The notes: generated by a model from the sequence alone, not told the origin. 17,419 bases of DNA from Helicobacteraceae bacterium UBA6016 (GCA_002428055.1 DIZY01000057.1:1-17419); one strand, 5' to 3'. Shown: positions 6,553 through 13,592, counted from the stretch's first letter. Numbers and translations are program-made.

Positions 6553-7860
6553 ATGGCAAATATGGTTAAATTTATAGGTGTAGTTTTTATAGCTAGCTTG
6601 CTTTTTAGTGGATGCGGCGGTCGACAGACTTATTATCAGCAGCCTCAAATTGAAAAAGTAAGCATGGCAGAAATTGAAGAGTATGAAAAACAGTATCTAA
6701 TTGAATATGAAAAATTAAAGTCCAAGTATGCCGACAATTACATAGTGAGATGGGTGCAGCCAAAAAATAAAAAAGAGGCATGCAAAGTTTATGTTGGGAC
6801 GCAAAAAAATAATGACCATACTATGGATTCTAGCTACAGACTCTATTGGGATGGTGGATGCAAGGATGGTTTTGCATATGGCCTAGGTCGTGAAATAGAA
6901 AACGGTACTATGAAAAATGCTGAGCAAATTGGAATATATGAAAAAGGTATGGCTAAAAATTATTGCACCATTGAGGATAGGCTTACAAATTTTCAAGCTG
7001 AAGGTACATGTTCATATGATCACAATATCTCGGACTATGGTGTGCTAACAAATATAATTGATAGCAAAGGGGATATTTCAATAACCTACAGAGCTGGCAG
7101 CATGGGAACACCAAACAAGCCTGCTCTATTGAAATATTCATCACCATTTCAAGATGTTATTTATTACCAAAAAGAAACACCAGTATTTGTTTACAGAATA
7201 AGTGACTTTACAAAATTACCAAATGATGAAATAAAATATACGTTTGAGTTGTTGACAAAAGACGGCAAGCCACATGGCTATGGATTTGCGACATGGAAAT
7301 CCGGTGGATATGGCGCGTTAGAGATGGCAAATGGAAATGAGTTGAGAGAAGTTCTCCTTCCGCAAGAATATTTCGACAAAGCAAATTTAATCAAAAAAGA
7401 GATTGACGAGGCTGCACAAAAAGCCGAATACGCCCAACAGCAAGCGCTACTAATCAAAAAACAATACAAAGCCAAAATTTGTCGCAATAGCGTCAAGGTT
7501 AATTTTATGGATAACCGAGACTACAAAGAAATTTGCAATGAAGACAAAAAATGGGCAAAAATACAAGAAAAAATAAAAATCAAGAGGTCTGAGCTTGATG
7601 CAATTTATGCAAAACAACAAGAAGAGGCTGAAGCCAAAGCGCAACAGCAAAGACGACAACAAGAGTATGCTAGACAACAAGCGCAAGCCAACAATCAAAG
7701 AGGATGGGACGCCATTATTAATGGATTGAACTCAGTGACAAATTCTATGAATCAAGCCAATCAGGCAAATCAAAATACTTTAAATAACTACTACATGAAC
7801 AACATGAATAGCATGATAATGCAAAACATGATGAACTCGCAGAGGAAGGGTTGGTATTAG
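6553..7860 (+). CDS. Lipoprotein with MORN-like segments and Q/N/M-rich C-terminus
   Basis: I chose the ATG at 6553 because GGAGGAG lies just before it and because it puts a lipoprotein signal peptide at the N-terminus (KFIGVVFIASLLFSGC, lipidated C21); the longer reading from 6472 runs inside the previous gene. The product is 435 residues. Two glycine/aromatic segments, DGFAYGLGREIENG (about 105-118) and GKPHGYGFATWKSGGYG (about 238-254), look like MORN repeats. Residues about 275-375 are Lys/Glu/Gln-rich and probably coiled coil (AAQKAEYAQQQALLIKKQYK). The last 50 are Asn/Met/Gln-rich low-complexity sequence ending in GWY. No enzymatic motif is seen. It is probably a membrane-anchored periplasmic or surface structural protein. 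The gene overlaps the next one by one base. Confidence 0.7.
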   Translation: MANMVKFIGVVFIASLLFSGCGGRQTYYQQPQIEKVSMAEIEEYEKQYLIEYEKLKSKYADNYIVRWVQPKNKKEACKVYVGTQKNNDHTMDSSYRLYWDGGCKDGFAYGLGREIENGTMKNAEQIGIYEKGMAKNYCTIEDRLTNFQAEGTCSYDHNISDYGVLTNIIDSKGDISITYRAGSMGTPNKPALLKYSSPFQDVIYYQKETPVFVYRISDFTKLPNDEIKYTFELLTKDGKPHGYGFATWKSGGYGALEMANGNELREVLLPQEYFDKANLIKKEIDEAAQKAEYAQQQALLIKKQYKAKICRNSVKVNFMDNRDYKEICNEDKKWAKIQEKIKIKRSELDAIYAKQQEEAEAKAQQQRRQQEYARQQAQANNQRGWDAIINGLNSVTNSMNQANQANQNTLNNYYMNNMNSMIMQNMMNSQRKGWY

Positions 7861-8342
7861 TGGATTTTGCTTCGGCGCTATTTGGCAGTTCAGTAGCTAT
7901 TGTTCCGATAGTTGTCAAGTATTGGCTTGATGAAAAAGCAAAGGTCAAGCAGAGACGGCTAGAAAAAATAGAAGAAACTTATTATTTACTATTTCAAATG
8001 TTCAACTGGGCAAATGTAACGACATTAAATTTTGCTAACTTGCCTTTAAAAAATATTGCTGGCACTGAAAAATTAGATTTGCCAGTGCCTGACTTGCCGA
8101 TTGCAAAAGTCACAATAAATATTAGGGTTTATTTTCCAGACTTAGCAAACGAACTAGAGAGTCTGAAACTCGCCATTGCGGATTTTTCCTCAAGTTATAG
8201 CAATGCTTTATCTAAGTTGCAAAAAATGCTATCTGAAGACAGTGTTAATTTTGCTGAGCTTACGGCCGGGCTTAGAGAAAAATCAATTTTAGTTGATAAA
8301 GCACAAACACAACTGCAGAAAAAGCTTGAGGCAAAGATATGA
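7860..8342 (+). CDS. Membrane-anchored hypothetical protein with coiled coil
   Basis: The GTG at 7860 shares its first base with the preceding TAG stop and has AAGGG nine bases upstream; a TTG at 7851 is a less well-spaced alternative that would add three residues. The product is about 160 residues. A hydrophobic N-terminal helix (FASALFGSSVAIVPIVVKYW) is followed by a basic, charged helix (DEKAKVKQRRLEKIEE) and a C-terminal helical region with coiled-coil character (LREKSILVDKAQTQLQKKLE). Topology is probably N-terminal anchor with the bulk in the cytoplasm, judged from the positive charges after the helix. No known family. It overlaps the following gene by 4 bases (ATGA). Confidence 0.6.
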   Translation: MDFASALFGSSVAIVPIVVKYWLDEKAKVKQRRLEKIEETYYLLFQMFNWANVTTLNFANLPLKNIAGTEKLDLPVPDLPIAKVTINIRVYFPDLANELESLKLAIADFSSSYSNALSKLQKMLSEDSVNFAELTAGLREKSILVDKAQTQLQKKLEAKI

Positions 8343-8838
8343 AAAAGTATTTAATTGCGACCATATTTTCATTGCAAATATTATTTGCATCCAATTGTTA
8401 TGAGTCGTCAATAACGAAACCATCACCATTCATGGGAAACAATGGCGAGATATTTCAGCTTACCGATGGTTCACTATGGGAGGTAAAGTATTCATATGAA
8501 TATCTATATGAATATTACCCGCAGGTAGTAATATGTCCGGACAATTCAAAATTAATCATAAAGGGCAAAAATATCAATGTCAAAAGTTTATCATCCAAGG
8601 CAACCAAAAACAATTATGCCTCCGAGACGATAGAAACAAGAATTGACGGAAACTTCGAAGGCTGGAATGGCAATAGATATTTAAACTCCAAAACGGTCAA
8701 ATATGGCAACAATCAAGCTACGCATACCATTATCATTATGCTTTTTCTCCAAAGGTCATCATCTATAAAAGCGGCGGTTCTTATAAAATGCAAGTCGATG
8801 GCATAGGTGAGTCAATATCCGTTAATCGCTTACGATGA
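8339..8838 (+). pseudogene. Exported two-repeat protein interrupted by a -1 frameshift
   Basis: The gene starts with ATG in an ATGA overlap and encodes a signal peptide (MKKYLIATIFSLQILFAS). Read directly, it stops at 8806. After G-N (8669-8674) the reading frame loses sense, whereas the -1 frame continues as IFKLQNGQIWQQSSYAY…KVIIYKSGGSYKMQV and ends …ISVNRLR at a TGA (8836-8838). That continuation is a second copy of the repeat seen in the first half (IFQLTDGSLWEVKYSYEYLY…QVVICPDNSKLIIKG), so the restored product is about 165 residues with two tandem beta-rich (SH3-like) repeats. The restored stop lies 4 bases before the convergent yoeB stop. Either one base was lost near 8675, or translation shifts at the T TTA AAC heptamer. 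Function unknown. Confidence 0.75.
8680..8686 (+). other. Candidate -1 slippery heptamer T TTA AAC
   Basis: TTTAAAC occurs in the zero frame as T TTA AAC (codons …TAT TTA AAC), the X XXY YYZ form. A -1 slip here moves ribosomes exactly into the frame that encodes the second repeat. No convincing downstream stem or pseudoknot and no well-placed upstream Shine-Dalgarno-like stimulator was seen, so use as a programmed site is speculative. Confidence 0.35.
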
Positions 8839-8842
8839 TTTT

Positions 8843-9097
8843 TTAATAATGATACCTACACTGTGCGATAAGTATTGAATCATCCTCTACGGCATAGATT
8901 ATCCTGTGTTCACGGGTAATACGCCTAGACCAAAACCCGCTCCAGTTGAATTTTAGCGGCTCAGGGTCGCCGATGCCGCCAAACGGCTCTCTTTTTATCG
9001 CTTTTATAAGTTCGTTTATTCTTTTGAGTGTTTTTTTGTCATTTTCCTGCCAATACAAATAATCCACCCATGCCTCCTCGGAAAAAACGAGCTTCAC
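8843..9097 (-). CDS. yoeB: YoeB-family mRNA interferase toxin
   Basis: YoeB is a ribosome-dependent endoribonuclease that cleaves mRNA in the A site. The 84-residue length equals that of E. coli YoeB. The family pattern is clear: SEEAWVDYLYWQENDKKTLKRI at the start, the signature EPFGGIGDPEPLK, SRRITREHRIIY and the C-terminal RYHY. The catalytic Glu (E46 region), Arg and terminal His-Tyr (H83, Y84) are retained, so the toxin appears active. The start is GTG directly after the yefM stop. It is co-transcribed with and neutralised by YefM. It converges with the frameshifted gene, leaving 4 bases between stops. Confidence 0.93.
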   Translation of the reverse strand: MKLVFSEEAWVDYLYWQENDKKTLKRINELIKAIKREPFGGIGDPEPLKFNWSGFWSRRITREHRIIYAVEDDSILIAQCRYHY

Positions 9098-9349
9098 CTA
9101 TATATCCAGCTCTTTTTCTATGCCTTTGCCTGCCCTCAGAGATTCTATTGCGCTATTTAGCCTAATCGCATTGTTAACGCTTTGCATAAGATACGCTGTC
9201 TCTTCATATGAGCGGAAGTCCTCTTCGGACATTATGACCGCATTTGCCCCGTTGCGTCTTGTGATTAGTACCGGGGTGTGATTTTCAACCGCTTGTTCTA
9301 TCGTCTTTGCAAACTCAGCCCTTGCGGTAGTGAAATTAATAGCTGTCAT
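9098..9349 (-). CDS. yefM: YefM-family (Phd/YefM) antitoxin
   Basis: This 83-residue antitoxin binds YoeB through its C-terminal tail and represses its own operon through its N-terminal DNA-binding fold. The hallmark N-terminus MTAINFTTARAEFAKTIEQ is followed by PVLITRRNGANAVIMSEEDF and YLMQSVNNAIRL. The start is the ATG at 9347-9349, supported by AAAGGAG nearby and by the usual YefM N-terminus; the frame is open as far as 9658, but that extension runs through the promoter/operator and antisense to the ferredoxin gene. Directly upstream is a TTGACT-N17-TATAAT promoter flanked by TGTACA-type half-sites. Confidence 0.93.
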   Translation of the reverse strand: MTAINFTTARAEFAKTIEQAVENHTPVLITRRNGANAVIMSEEDFRSYEETAYLMQSVNNAIRLNSAIESLRAGKGIEKELDI

Positions 9350-9368
9350 CGCTAACTCCTTTGATAAT

Positions 9369-9405
9369 ATGTACAGATTATAGTACATCAAAAAGCATAA
9401 GTCAA
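9369..9405 (-). promoter_or_regulatory. yefM-yoeB promoter and YefM operator
   Basis: On the minus strand, TTGACT (9405-9400) and TATAAT (9382-9377) are separated by 17 bases, a near-perfect sigma-70 promoter. The -10 box lies inside an inverted repeat ATGTAC-N8-GTACAT (9369-9388) whose TGTACA and AGTACA units are 12 bases centre to centre. E. coli YefM recognises TGTACA cores in its own operator, so autorepression by occluding the -10 is well supported by analogy. Confidence 0.75.
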
Positions 9406-9415
9406 TATATTTAGA

Positions 9416-9431
9416 CGGAACCCAATATGCA
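9416..9431 (+). promoter_or_regulatory. Sigma-54-like promoter of the ferredoxin-nifX-like-clpX unit
   Basis: CGGAACCCAATATGCA has GG (9417-9418) and GC (9429-9430) with 10 bases between. It shares ACGGAAC…AT-GCA with the nifB promoter, and the GC-to-ATG distance is 37 bases in both cases. The predicted start is about 9442. Confidence 0.65.
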
Positions 9432-9466
9432 TTTGTAAATACGCAATACACATCAAGGAGAAAATC

Positions 9467-9667
9467 ATGGCAGTATTTATCAACGAAGAGTGCATCAACT
9501 GTGCGGCCTGTGCCGATGAGTGCCCGAATATGGCAATAGTAGACAACGACAAAAACCCAAGCGGAGCGGATATATTCTTCGTTCTTGAGAACAAATGTAC
9601 AGAGTGCGACGGTGGCGAAATGGCCTGTATATCGGTATGTCCAAGTGATGCTATTCACAAAAGATAG
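9467..9667 (+). CDS. 2[4Fe-4S] ferredoxin of the nif cluster
   Basis: A 66-residue low-potential electron carrier. The first cluster motif is C9-x2-C12-x2-C15-x3-C19-P (CINCAACADECP). The second is C44-x2-C47-x6-C54-x3-C58-P, with the extended loop between the second and third Cys typical of Alvin/FdxN-type ferredoxins. ATG with AAGGAG upstream. It heads a unit with a NifX-like protein and ClpX, behind a promoter like that of nifB. The most likely role is supplying electrons to NifB or nitrogenase; FdxN is known to serve NifB in Azotobacter. The exact partner is inferred. Confidence 0.92.
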   Translation: MAVFINEECINCAACADECPNMAIVDNDKNPSGADIFFVLENKCTECDGGEMACISVCPSDAIHKR

Positions 9668-9715
9668 AAGTAAAGGTCTTTGCGTCTACAATCCGCATAA
9701 AAAACGGAGGAATAT

Positions 9716-10108
9716 ATGAGAGTAGCAGTACCTGTTCACAATGAGAGTCTAAAAGTATTTAAAAATGCGGGGCATACGCCGTTTTTTGCGGTGTATGAGC
9801 TGGTCGGTAGCGGGATGTTTAAAAGCTTCAAGCTTGTGGAACTAAGAGCAAACCCTAGAATCAACGCCGACCATGAAGATGAGTGCGAAGATGCGCACGG
9901 CAAATGTCACCACGAAGGCGATGCCGAAGAGCACAAAAACGACCACAGAATCATGGCAGAAATAGTCAAAGATTGTGATATTTTGGGAGTCGACAAGGCT
10001 TGTAAAAACACAAAACTGGTATTTGAAGAGGCGGGCATCAAAGTCATAGCTACTCACGGATGCGAAAAAGCAGATGATATGCTAAAAGAGGTATCAAAAA
10101 AAATCTAG
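9716..10108 (+). CDS. NifX/NafY-like iron-molybdenum-cofactor-binding protein with His/Cys-rich insert
   Basis: This 130-residue protein has the dinitrogenase iron-molybdenum cofactor fold: MRVAVPVHNESLKVFKNAGH and FFAVYELVG at the N-terminus, then ILGVDKACKNTKLVFEEAGIKVI and THGCEKADDML at the C-terminus. Family proteins carry or store NifB-co or FeMo-co. Between the two halves (residues about 52-77) lies an insert rich in metal ligands: His at 53, 61, 65, 66, 73 and 77, Cys at 57 and 64, and many Asp/Glu. Such an insert is not part of the minimal fold and may bind Fe, Mo or Ni/Zn. SD GGAGG upstream. It follows the ferredoxin and precedes clpX by 10 bases. Confidence 0.85.
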   Translation: MRVAVPVHNESLKVFKNAGHTPFFAVYELVGSGMFKSFKLVELRANPRINADHEDECEDAHGKCHHEGDAEEHKNDHRIMAEIVKDCDILGVDKACKNTKLVFEEAGIKVIATHGCEKADDMLKEVSKKI

Positions 10109-10118
10109 GAGCTTTGTA

Positions 10119-11318
10119 ATGGAAAATAGTGCGGCGTGTTCTTTTTGCGGCAAAACCGCCCAAAATGTCAAAAAGATGTTTTTGGTAGAAGAGGTCGCAA
10201 TATGCTCCGAATGCGTAGAGACCTGCCATCTGGAACTTGACAAAGAGAGCCTCAGGGAAGAAAAAGCGAAATTTCAAAAAGGGTTGCCAAGACCGATAGA
10301 AATCGTAAAATTCCTTGACGGCTACTGCGTCGGACAGGAAAAAGCCAAAATGACGCTTGCCGTCGCACTCTATAGCCACTACAAACGAATCGAAAAGCCT
10401 GTCCATAAAGGCGTTGAACTTGAAAAAAGCAATATCCTACTCATAGGTCCAACAGGAAGCGGCAAGACGCTACTTGCCAAAAGCCTAGCCAAAATCATGA
10501 ATGTGCCTTTTGCTATTGCCGATGCCACCGCGCTTACCGAAGCCGGATATGTCGGCGAAGATGTCGAGAGCATACTGTCCCGTCTGCTTTCCGCTGCGAA
10601 TTTTGATTTGGAGCTCGCAAAACGCGGCATTGTCTACATAGACGAAATAGACAAAATAGCTCGCAAATCAGAGAGCGCCATAAGCGGCAGAGATGTCTCA
10701 GGAGAGGGCGTACAGCAAGGACTCCTTAAAATCTTGGAAGGCGCAGAGGTGTATGTGCCGCTCAAAGGTAGTCGCAAGAACTCCACGACGGAGACGGTGC
10801 TATTCGATACTACGCATGTGCTATTCGTATGCGGCGGCGCATTTGTGGGACTACGGGGCGAAGATGTCAAAAAAGAGACCAAGATGGGCTTTTTGAAAAA
10901 AGACGAGGATTCTCTTGAGAACGATATAGAGCCAAAAGAGATAATAAAATACGGCATTATTCCGGAATTTATCGGCAGACTTCCCGTAATAGCAGAGCTA
11001 AAGCCATTGTCTGTAGAAGATTTGGTAAAAATACTAAAAGAGCCGAAAAATGCGCTTATCAAGCAGTATAAAGCTCTTTTCGAGTTTGACGGTATTGAGC
11101 TTGATTTTACGGATGAGGCTATCGAGGAGATAGCAAAAAAGGCGTACGACTCAAAAGTAGGAGCAAGAGGGCTTAGGGGAATTATCGAAAAGATGATGTT
11201 ACCGCTAGAGTTTGAATCCCCATCCGATGAGACTCTGCAAAAAATAATCATCACGAAAGAGTTTATAAGCGGCGAAAAGCCTATGCTTGTCAGAGCGAGC
11301 GTACAAAAAGAGGGTTAA
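10119..11318 (+). CDS. clpX: Nif-linked ClpX unfoldase
   Basis: ClpX is the AAA+ unfoldase that feeds substrates to ClpP. At 399 residues all parts are present: Zn-binding domain (C7, C10, C29, C32), Walker A GPTGSGKT (110-117), pore loop GYVG (143-146), Walker B VYIDEID (172-178), RDVSGEGVQQ (191-200), and sensor-2 GARGLR (348-353). The ClpP-docking IGF loop is MGF (256-258, in KETKMGFLKK), and the loop region is shorter than in E. coli. ATG with TAGGAG; it is the third gene behind a sigma-54-like promoter. In Azotobacter, clpX also occurs in the nif region and ClpX2 limits NifB and NifEN levels, so this is probably a nif-specific paralogue. The genome's housekeeping clpX would be elsewhere. 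Confidence 0.93.
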   Translation: MENSAACSFCGKTAQNVKKMFLVEEVAICSECVETCHLELDKESLREEKAKFQKGLPRPIEIVKFLDGYCVGQEKAKMTLAVALYSHYKRIEKPVHKGVELEKSNILLIGPTGSGKTLLAKSLAKIMNVPFAIADATALTEAGYVGEDVESILSRLLSAANFDLELAKRGIVYIDEIDKIARKSESAISGRDVSGEGVQQGLLKILEGAEVYVPLKGSRKNSTTETVLFDTTHVLFVCGGAFVGLRGEDVKKETKMGFLKKDEDSLENDIEPKEIIKYGIIPEFIGRLPVIAELKPLSVEDLVKILKEPKNALIKQYKALFEFDGIELDFTDEAIEEIAKKAYDSKVGARGLRGIIEKMMLPLEFESPSDETLQKIIITKEFISGEKPMLVRASVQKEG

Positions 11319-13525
11319 GGCAGATAAGGCCTATCGGAAAGCTCCTCTTTTGGCTCTGAAAGATAAAAACCTTGAGAGTAGTCGATACCCAGCTCAGCCA
11401 CCTTTTCCATAACTTCTTTGGAGTGCACAAATTCAGCTATAGTCTTAAGCCCTAATTTCTTGGCAAAGCTAACTATCGTTTCAACTATAACTTCCGAGCT
11501 TTTATCAATCGTTATATTTTTTATCAATGTTCCGTCTATTTTGATATAGTCGACATTGAGCCTCAAAAGGTGCTCAAAATTGGAGTACCCCGTACCAAAG
11601 TCATCTATAGCCACTTGTGCCCCATGTCGCTTGACCTCTGCAATAAAGCTAGAAACATCTGCATAGTTTTCTATACCGTCAGACTCCACAATCTCAAAAA
11701 TAATCTTTGTCTTGCCTTTTGCCTCTATAAGTTTTTGGATAATAAACTCTTTTACGCCGAGGGAGAGTATATCCTCTGTAGAGATATTAATAGATACGGC
11801 ATGCTTTGAATTTTCAAACTTTTTGAGCGCCTTTGTTATGACAGTTTTTGTAATCGATTGGTAGAGTTTTGCTTTTTTTGATATTTCTAAAAAGAAATAC
11901 GGCGATACGACTGTTCCGTTTGACTCAATGAGCCTTACAAGCGCTTCATACCGCTCTACCTTGCCGCTTCTTGCATCTACTATCGGCTGATAAAACGGTA
12001 CTATCCTATCCTCGGCAATAGCCTCTCTCAGCTTTGCGGTCCATTTGATATTATTTTCATACTCCTTGGCTATATCTAGCCCTTTGTCGTATACAAGATA
12101 CGGAATATGTCTCTTTTTCGCCTGCTTAAGCGCCATATCCGCATGCTCCGGCTTTCCGTCAAATGAAGCTCCGGCTGTTAGAGATATGAGCATTTTATTT
12201 TCTTCATAATACATCGCTTCTTTGGCAAAAGAGGCAACAAGCCTTTCCATCTTTTCTTCGCTCTGATATTTACCGGCCTCATCGCCGACTATTGCGAACT
12301 CGTCGGCAGAGAGCTTGTATAGATTAAGTCGCTTCGGAAGCTTCTCATTGATTTTTTGTGCAAGCGACGAGAGCACAAAATCGCCGACAGTAAAACCGTA
12401 CAAATCGTTTATCTCTTTGAACGAGTCTATATTCACAAGAACAATAAACGGATTTTCTATTTTTTCCAACTCTTCTTTGAGCGAAAATCTATTCGGCAAT
12501 CCTGTGATTGAATCAAAATAAAGTTGCTCTTTAAGGTCCTCTTCGTTTTTGGCTATTCTTTCCATCAAAATACCGAATGTATAGCGCAAAACCGCAAAAA
12601 TACCTATAAGCATCGGTAATGAAAAGAAAATAGCTTGAAAAATAGAGCTTCTAGCGCTCTCTATCTCCGGTTTTATATTGAGCGCAAAAAGCATCTTTGC
12701 AACAAGCCGTCCTTTGTGGTCGGTAATATTATATTCGCTCAGATTCATCGTTTTGTGCTCTAACTCTACGGATGGATTTGAGAAGTTAAAGTCTTTTGGA
12801 ATTTTTCCGAAAAACGGGTCGTTATAAGTCACAAGACTAAAATCCCCTATTTTGTGCTTATCGTCGCCTTTGCCGAATTTTTGAATCGCACCACTATCGA
12901 ACAGTATCGCAGTTTTTGCGCTTAAGTAGTCATCAAGCCTATTTTGTAAAGTTGCAACATCGGCGCCTATATGAAAAAATCCTATATATTTGCCCTCATA
13001 AAAAACCGGCGCCAAATATACAAAACTTAGCCCATAGATGGTCGGTTCAAAAGAGTATATAGGCTTATGTTCCGCATTTATCTCCGCTATTACCGATCTT
13101 TTTGCCGATAGGTTATCTCCAAACTTTCCCGGCTCTTGCATACGCAAAAAATGTATATTATCACTACCGATAAACGCCATCAGCTTAAAACGAGTTCCGT
13201 ATGACTCATAAAAGGGTTTTGCAAGCTCATACAGCTTCGCCCTGTCTCTTTTTGCGAACGCCTCTTTTATCTTGTCGTTGCCGATTACGATATTCGCCTT
13301 TGCCTCAAGCTCGGAGCCGATATCTTTCATTATTACTTTATATATTAAGGATGCGTACCGCTGCTGCAAGGCTACTTTTGAATCAAGCTGCCTATATTCA
13401 TCTCTCGCTTTAAGACCGGTAAAAACAACGACCAAGACCGTTGCGACGGCCATCACGACAAGCGTGGCCTTTCCGACTATACTCAAATTAATTCGCTTTT
13501 TTAATGTATTTAAATTTTTTAACAT
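11315..13525 (-). CDS. Cache-GGDEF-EAL protein, likely c-di-GMP phosphodiesterase
   Basis: This 736-residue inner-membrane signalling protein has a TM helix (about 18-38), a periplasmic sensor of the dCache type (about 45-285, e.g. APVFYEGKYIGFFHIGADV), a second TM helix (about 297-318), a GGDEF domain (335-480) and an EAL domain (495-725). The GGDEF signature is SADEF (406-410), so cyclase activity is doubtful. The EAL residues are all present: E527 in EALVRL, N580, E611, DDFGTGYS (641-648), K662, E698, and Q718 in SQGF. It should therefore hydrolyse c-di-GMP in response to a periplasmic ligand. No clear ribosome-binding site precedes the ATG. Its stop and the clpX stop share a TTAA. It is divergent from the rod-like gene at 13624. 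Confidence 0.9.
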   Translation of the reverse strand: MLKNLNTLKKRINLSIVGKATLVVMAVATVLVVVFTGLKARDEYRQLDSKVALQQRYASLIYKVIMKDIGSELEAKANIVIGNDKIKEAFAKRDRAKLYELAKPFYESYGTRFKLMAFIGSDNIHFLRMQEPGKFGDNLSAKRSVIAEINAEHKPIYSFEPTIYGLSFVYLAPVFYEGKYIGFFHIGADVATLQNRLDDYLSAKTAILFDSGAIQKFGKGDDKHKIGDFSLVTYNDPFFGKIPKDFNFSNPSVELEHKTMNLSEYNITDHKGRLVAKMLFALNIKPEIESARSSIFQAIFFSLPMLIGIFAVLRYTFGILMERIAKNEEDLKEQLYFDSITGLPNRFSLKEELEKIENPFIVLVNIDSFKEINDLYGFTVGDFVLSSLAQKINEKLPKRLNLYKLSADEFAIVGDEAGKYQSEEKMERLVASFAKEAMYYEENKMLISLTAGASFDGKPEHADMALKQAKKRHIPYLVYDKGLDIAKEYENNIKWTAKLREAIAEDRIVPFYQPIVDARSGKVERYEALVRLIESNGTVVSPYFFLEISKKAKLYQSITKTVITKALKKFENSKHAVSINISTEDILSLGVKEFIIQKLIEAKGKTKIIFEIVESDGIENYADVSSFIAEVKRHGAQVAIDDFGTGYSNFEHLLRLNVDYIKIDGTLIKNITIDKSSEVIVETIVSFAKKLGLKTIAEFVHSKEVMEKVAELGIDYSQGFYLSEPKEELSDRPYLP

Positions 13526-13586
13526 ATAAGTCGATTAATATATCAGTTTTTAGTGGCAAAGTAAAGAATTTATTACATTTTAGGTG

Positions 13587-13592
13587 TACAAT
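13587..13592 (+). promoter_or_regulatory. Possible -10 box for the rod-like gene
   Basis: TACAAT lies about 32 bases before the ATG at 13624, after an AT-rich stretch. There is no obvious -35, which is common in Campylobacterota. A sigma-28 or sigma-54 flagellar-type element was looked for in 13526-13623 and not found. Confidence 0.35.

Noticed and set aside
9370..9387. NifA-type upstream activator site (TGT-N10-ACA) near the ferredoxin promoter
   Set aside because: The spacing here is TGT-N12-ACA, and the element is better explained as the YefM operator around the yefM -10 box.
5867..9435. Direct repeat TGCATTTG at 5867-5874 and 9428-9435 as insertion-site duplication
   Set aside because: Eight bases, and both copies overlap the -12 TGCA of the two sigma-54-like promoters, which explains the match without an insertion event.
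9350..9658. N-terminal extension of YefM to a start at 9658
   Set aside because: The extension crosses the yefM promoter/operator and is antisense to the ferredoxin; the ATG at 9349 has a good ribosome-binding site and the family-typical N-terminus.
10634..11254. Long open frame (206 codons) on the minus strand
   Set aside because: It lies wholly antisense to clpX, has Ser-rich low-information sequence and no family features; it is a shadow of the clpX codon pattern.
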